Shown here piece after piece: positions 6,368 to 7,794 of a stretch of DNA of 7,794 bases (its first letter is position 1; every line of letters starts with the position of its first letter). The DNA comes from JAUXIQ01 sp030620925 [NCBI: Nitrospinota bacterium] (GTDB lineage: Bacteria; JAUXIQ01). The DNA is taken from positions 1 to 7,794 of the forward strand of contig JAUXIQ010000080.1 of NCBI GenBank assembly GCA_030620925.1, written 5' to 3'. Position numbers and translations under genes: made by a program. The notes beneath the pieces are model-generated. The model was not told where the DNA came from. It did not search any database and was given only the letters and a program-made list of their open reading frames with translations.

Positions 6368-6380
6368 GAGAGAACGGAAA

Positions 6381-7580
6381 ATGGAAAGCAGAGGGTTACC
6401 CGATGCCCGGGGATATTTCGAGGCCTTCGGGGGCAGGTTCGTCCCCGAGACGGTGATAACCGCCCTCGAGGAATTGGAGCGCGCCTACAGGGACGCCCAA
6501 GGGGATTCCTCCTTCCAGGCCCGGCTGGATGACTGCCTCCGCCAGTATGCCGGACGCCCCACGCCGCTCTATCGCGCCGACAACCTCACCCGTCTGTGGG
6601 GCGGCGCCAGTGTCTATCTCAAGCGCGAGGACCTCTGCCACACCGGCGCCCATAAGATAAATAACACCCTGGGCCAGGCCCTCCTGACCATGCACATGGG
6701 CAAAAAGCGGGTCATAGCGGAGACGGGCGCCGGACAACACGGCGTGGCCACCGCCACGGTCGCCGCCCTGTTCGGCCTCGAATGCGAGATATACATGGGC
6801 GAGGAGGACATCAGGCGGCAATCCCTCAACGTGTTCAAGATGAAGCTGCTGGGAGGGGTGGTGATCCCCGTTTCTTCAGGGAGCCGCACGCTCAAGGACG
6901 CCGTCAACGAGGCCATGCGTGATTGGGTCACCAACATAGAGACCACCCATTACATCCTGGGCTCGGTGGTCGGGCCGCATCCCTATCCCTTGATGGTGAG
7001 GGATTTCCAGGCGGTCATAGGGCGGGAGACCATCGAGCAGATGAATCATGCCGAGGGAAAGCTCCCCGACTGCTGCCTTGCCTGCGTGGGAGGCGGAAGC
7101 AACGCCATGGGTATGTTCCACCCCTTTTTGTCGCACGAGGAGGTGAAGCTGATAGGCGTGGAGGCGGCGGGGTACGGCCTGGATACCGACAAGCACGCCG
7201 CCCCCCTGGCGGTGGGTACGCCGGGGGTCCTCCACGGCAGCATGAGCTACCTGATGCAAGATGAAAACGGCCTCATAACGGTTCCCCATTCGGTTTCCGC
7301 GGGGTTGGACTACCCCGGTGTGGGCCCCGAGCACAGCTACCTCAAAGCCAGCGGGAGGGTTGAATATACCTCCGCCTCGGATAGGGAAGCGCTGGAGGCA
7401 TTCAAGCTGTTGGCCGAGCAGGAGGGCATAATCCCCGCCCTGGAGCCCGCACATGCCCTGGCCCGCGCTCCCGAGATCGCCGCCGAGCTGGGCGAGGGGA
7501 AAATACTGGTGATATGTCTTTCCGGCAGAGGCGATAAGGATATGGGGATCATAGCGGAGGAAATGGGGGTGAGCCTTTGA
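6381..7580 (+). CDS. trpB: Tryptophan synthase beta subunit
   Basis: This 399-residue PLP enzyme condenses indole with serine to form tryptophan in the alpha2-beta2 complex. K92 in HTGAHKINN is the Schiff-base lysine, E114 in AETGAGQHG corresponds to the catalytic Glu109 of Salmonella, and GGGSN (237-241) holds the cofactor phosphate. The N-terminal [13 protein letters not shown] and the segment [12 protein letters not shown] mark the common TrpB1 class that pairs with TrpA, not the stand-alone TrpB2. Length matches the family. The ATG lies 13 bp after the trpF stop with only a weak purine-rich upstream site. The stop overlaps the likely trpA start by 4 bases, consistent with equal synthesis of the two subunits. 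Confidence 0.98.
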   Translation: MESRGLPDARGYFEAFGGRFVPETVITALEELERAYRDAQGDSSFQARLDDCLRQYAGRPTPLYRADNLTRLWGGASVYLKREDLCHTGAHKINNTLGQALLTMHMGKKRVIAETGAGQHGVATATVAALFGLECEIYMGEEDIRRQSLNVFKMKLLGGVVIPVSSGSRTLKDAVNEAMRDWVTNIETTHYILGSVVGPHPYPLMVRDFQAVIGRETIEQMNHAEGKLPDCCLACVGGGSNAMGMFHPFLSHEEVKLIGVEAAGYGLDTDKHAAPLAVGTPGVLHGSMSYLMQDENGLITVPHSVSAGLDYPGVGPEHSYLKASGRVEYTSASDREALEAFKLLAEQEGIIPALEPAHALARAPEIAAELGEGKILVICLSGRGDKDMGIIAEEMGVSL

Positions 7581-7794
7581 GCAGGATAGGAGAGGTATTC
7601 CAGGAGCTCAAGAGGCGGGATGAAAAGGCCCTCATCCCCTATATCACCGCCGGAGACCCCGATCTGGAGACCACGGTCAAGCTAGTGAAGACGCTCGAAG
7701 AGAACGGGGCGGATATAGTGGAGCTGGGCATTCCCTTCTCCGACCCCATGGCCGACGGCGCCACCATACAGCGCGCCTCGGTGCGGGCGCTGGA
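7577..7794 (+). CDS. trpA: Tryptophan synthase alpha subunit (N-terminal part, 3' end outside window)
   Basis: The first 72 codons of the alpha subunit, which cleaves indole-3-glycerol phosphate to indole and glyceraldehyde-3-phosphate and channels indole to Trp[13 protein letters not shown] (18-29) and [13 protein letters not shown] (49-61) are diagnostic; catalytic E49 and D60 fall at the same numbers as in the Salmonella enzyme. The only start that gives this normal N terminus is TTG at 7577, overlapping the trpB stop as TTGA; no ATG or GTG in frame lies immediately upstream. GGGGGTGAG (7565-7573) lies a few bases before it and could serve as the ribosome-binding site. The reading frame stays open to the window end. 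Confidence 0.95.
   Translation, partial: MSRIGEVFQELKRRDEKALIPYITAGDPDLETTVKLVKTLEENGADIVELGIPFSDPMADGATIQRASVRAL

Noticed and set aside
6876-7454. A long - strand open frame opposite trpB
   Set aside because: It is a shadow of GC-rich codon use in trpB and has no family features.

Overview
The window is ordinary bacterial chromosome, gene-dense and all on the + strand. It is GC-rich (I judge it in the high fifties per cent) and makes frequent use of ATA (Ile) and AGG (Arg) codons. Aerobic or microaerobic respiration genes next to a trpDCFBA run, together with this codon use, would fit a deltaproteobacterium-like (Desulfobacterota) or Chloroflexota-like lineage. I cannot place the organism from the sequence alone. 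No mobile element, CRISPR array, tRNA or rRNA is visible.

Region 1 (1-198) is the C-terminal end of a Fur-superfamily repressor. It keeps both CxxC zinc pairs, and its metal-ligand spacing fits the peroxide sensor PerR better than the iron sensor Fur.

Region 2 (247-3807) is a compact, unusually built cbb3-type (C-family) cytochrome c oxidase cluster. In order it holds: a membrane protein whose C-terminal third is a CcoS/FixS-like assembly domain; the catalytic subunit CcoN with all haem and copper ligands and the His-Tyr pair; a CcoO with a second cytochrome c domain fused at its C terminus; a 43-residue single-helix protein resembling the N-terminal anchor of CcoP; a 222-bp AT-rich spacer; and a membrane-anchored monohaem cytochrome c that is a close paralogue of the domain fused to CcoO. 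No canonical dihaem CcoP is present, nor are CcoG, CcoH or the CcoI copper ATPase. I infer that the haems and anchor normally united in CcoP have been redistributed over three polypeptides. Electrons would enter through the two related c-type domains, pass to the CcoO core haem, and reach the haem b / haem b3-CuB centre in CcoN.

Region 3 (3922-7794) is a tightly packed tryptophan biosynthesis run, trpD-trpC-trpF-trpB-trpA, with trpA cut by the window end. It covers the steps from anthranilate to tryptophan. Every catalytic residue I could locate is intact, and most junctions overlap or are a few bases apart. trpE and trpG are not upstream of trpD, where the oxidase-associated cytochrome lies instead. 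The trp genes look conventional; the parts worth a second look are in the oxidase cluster.
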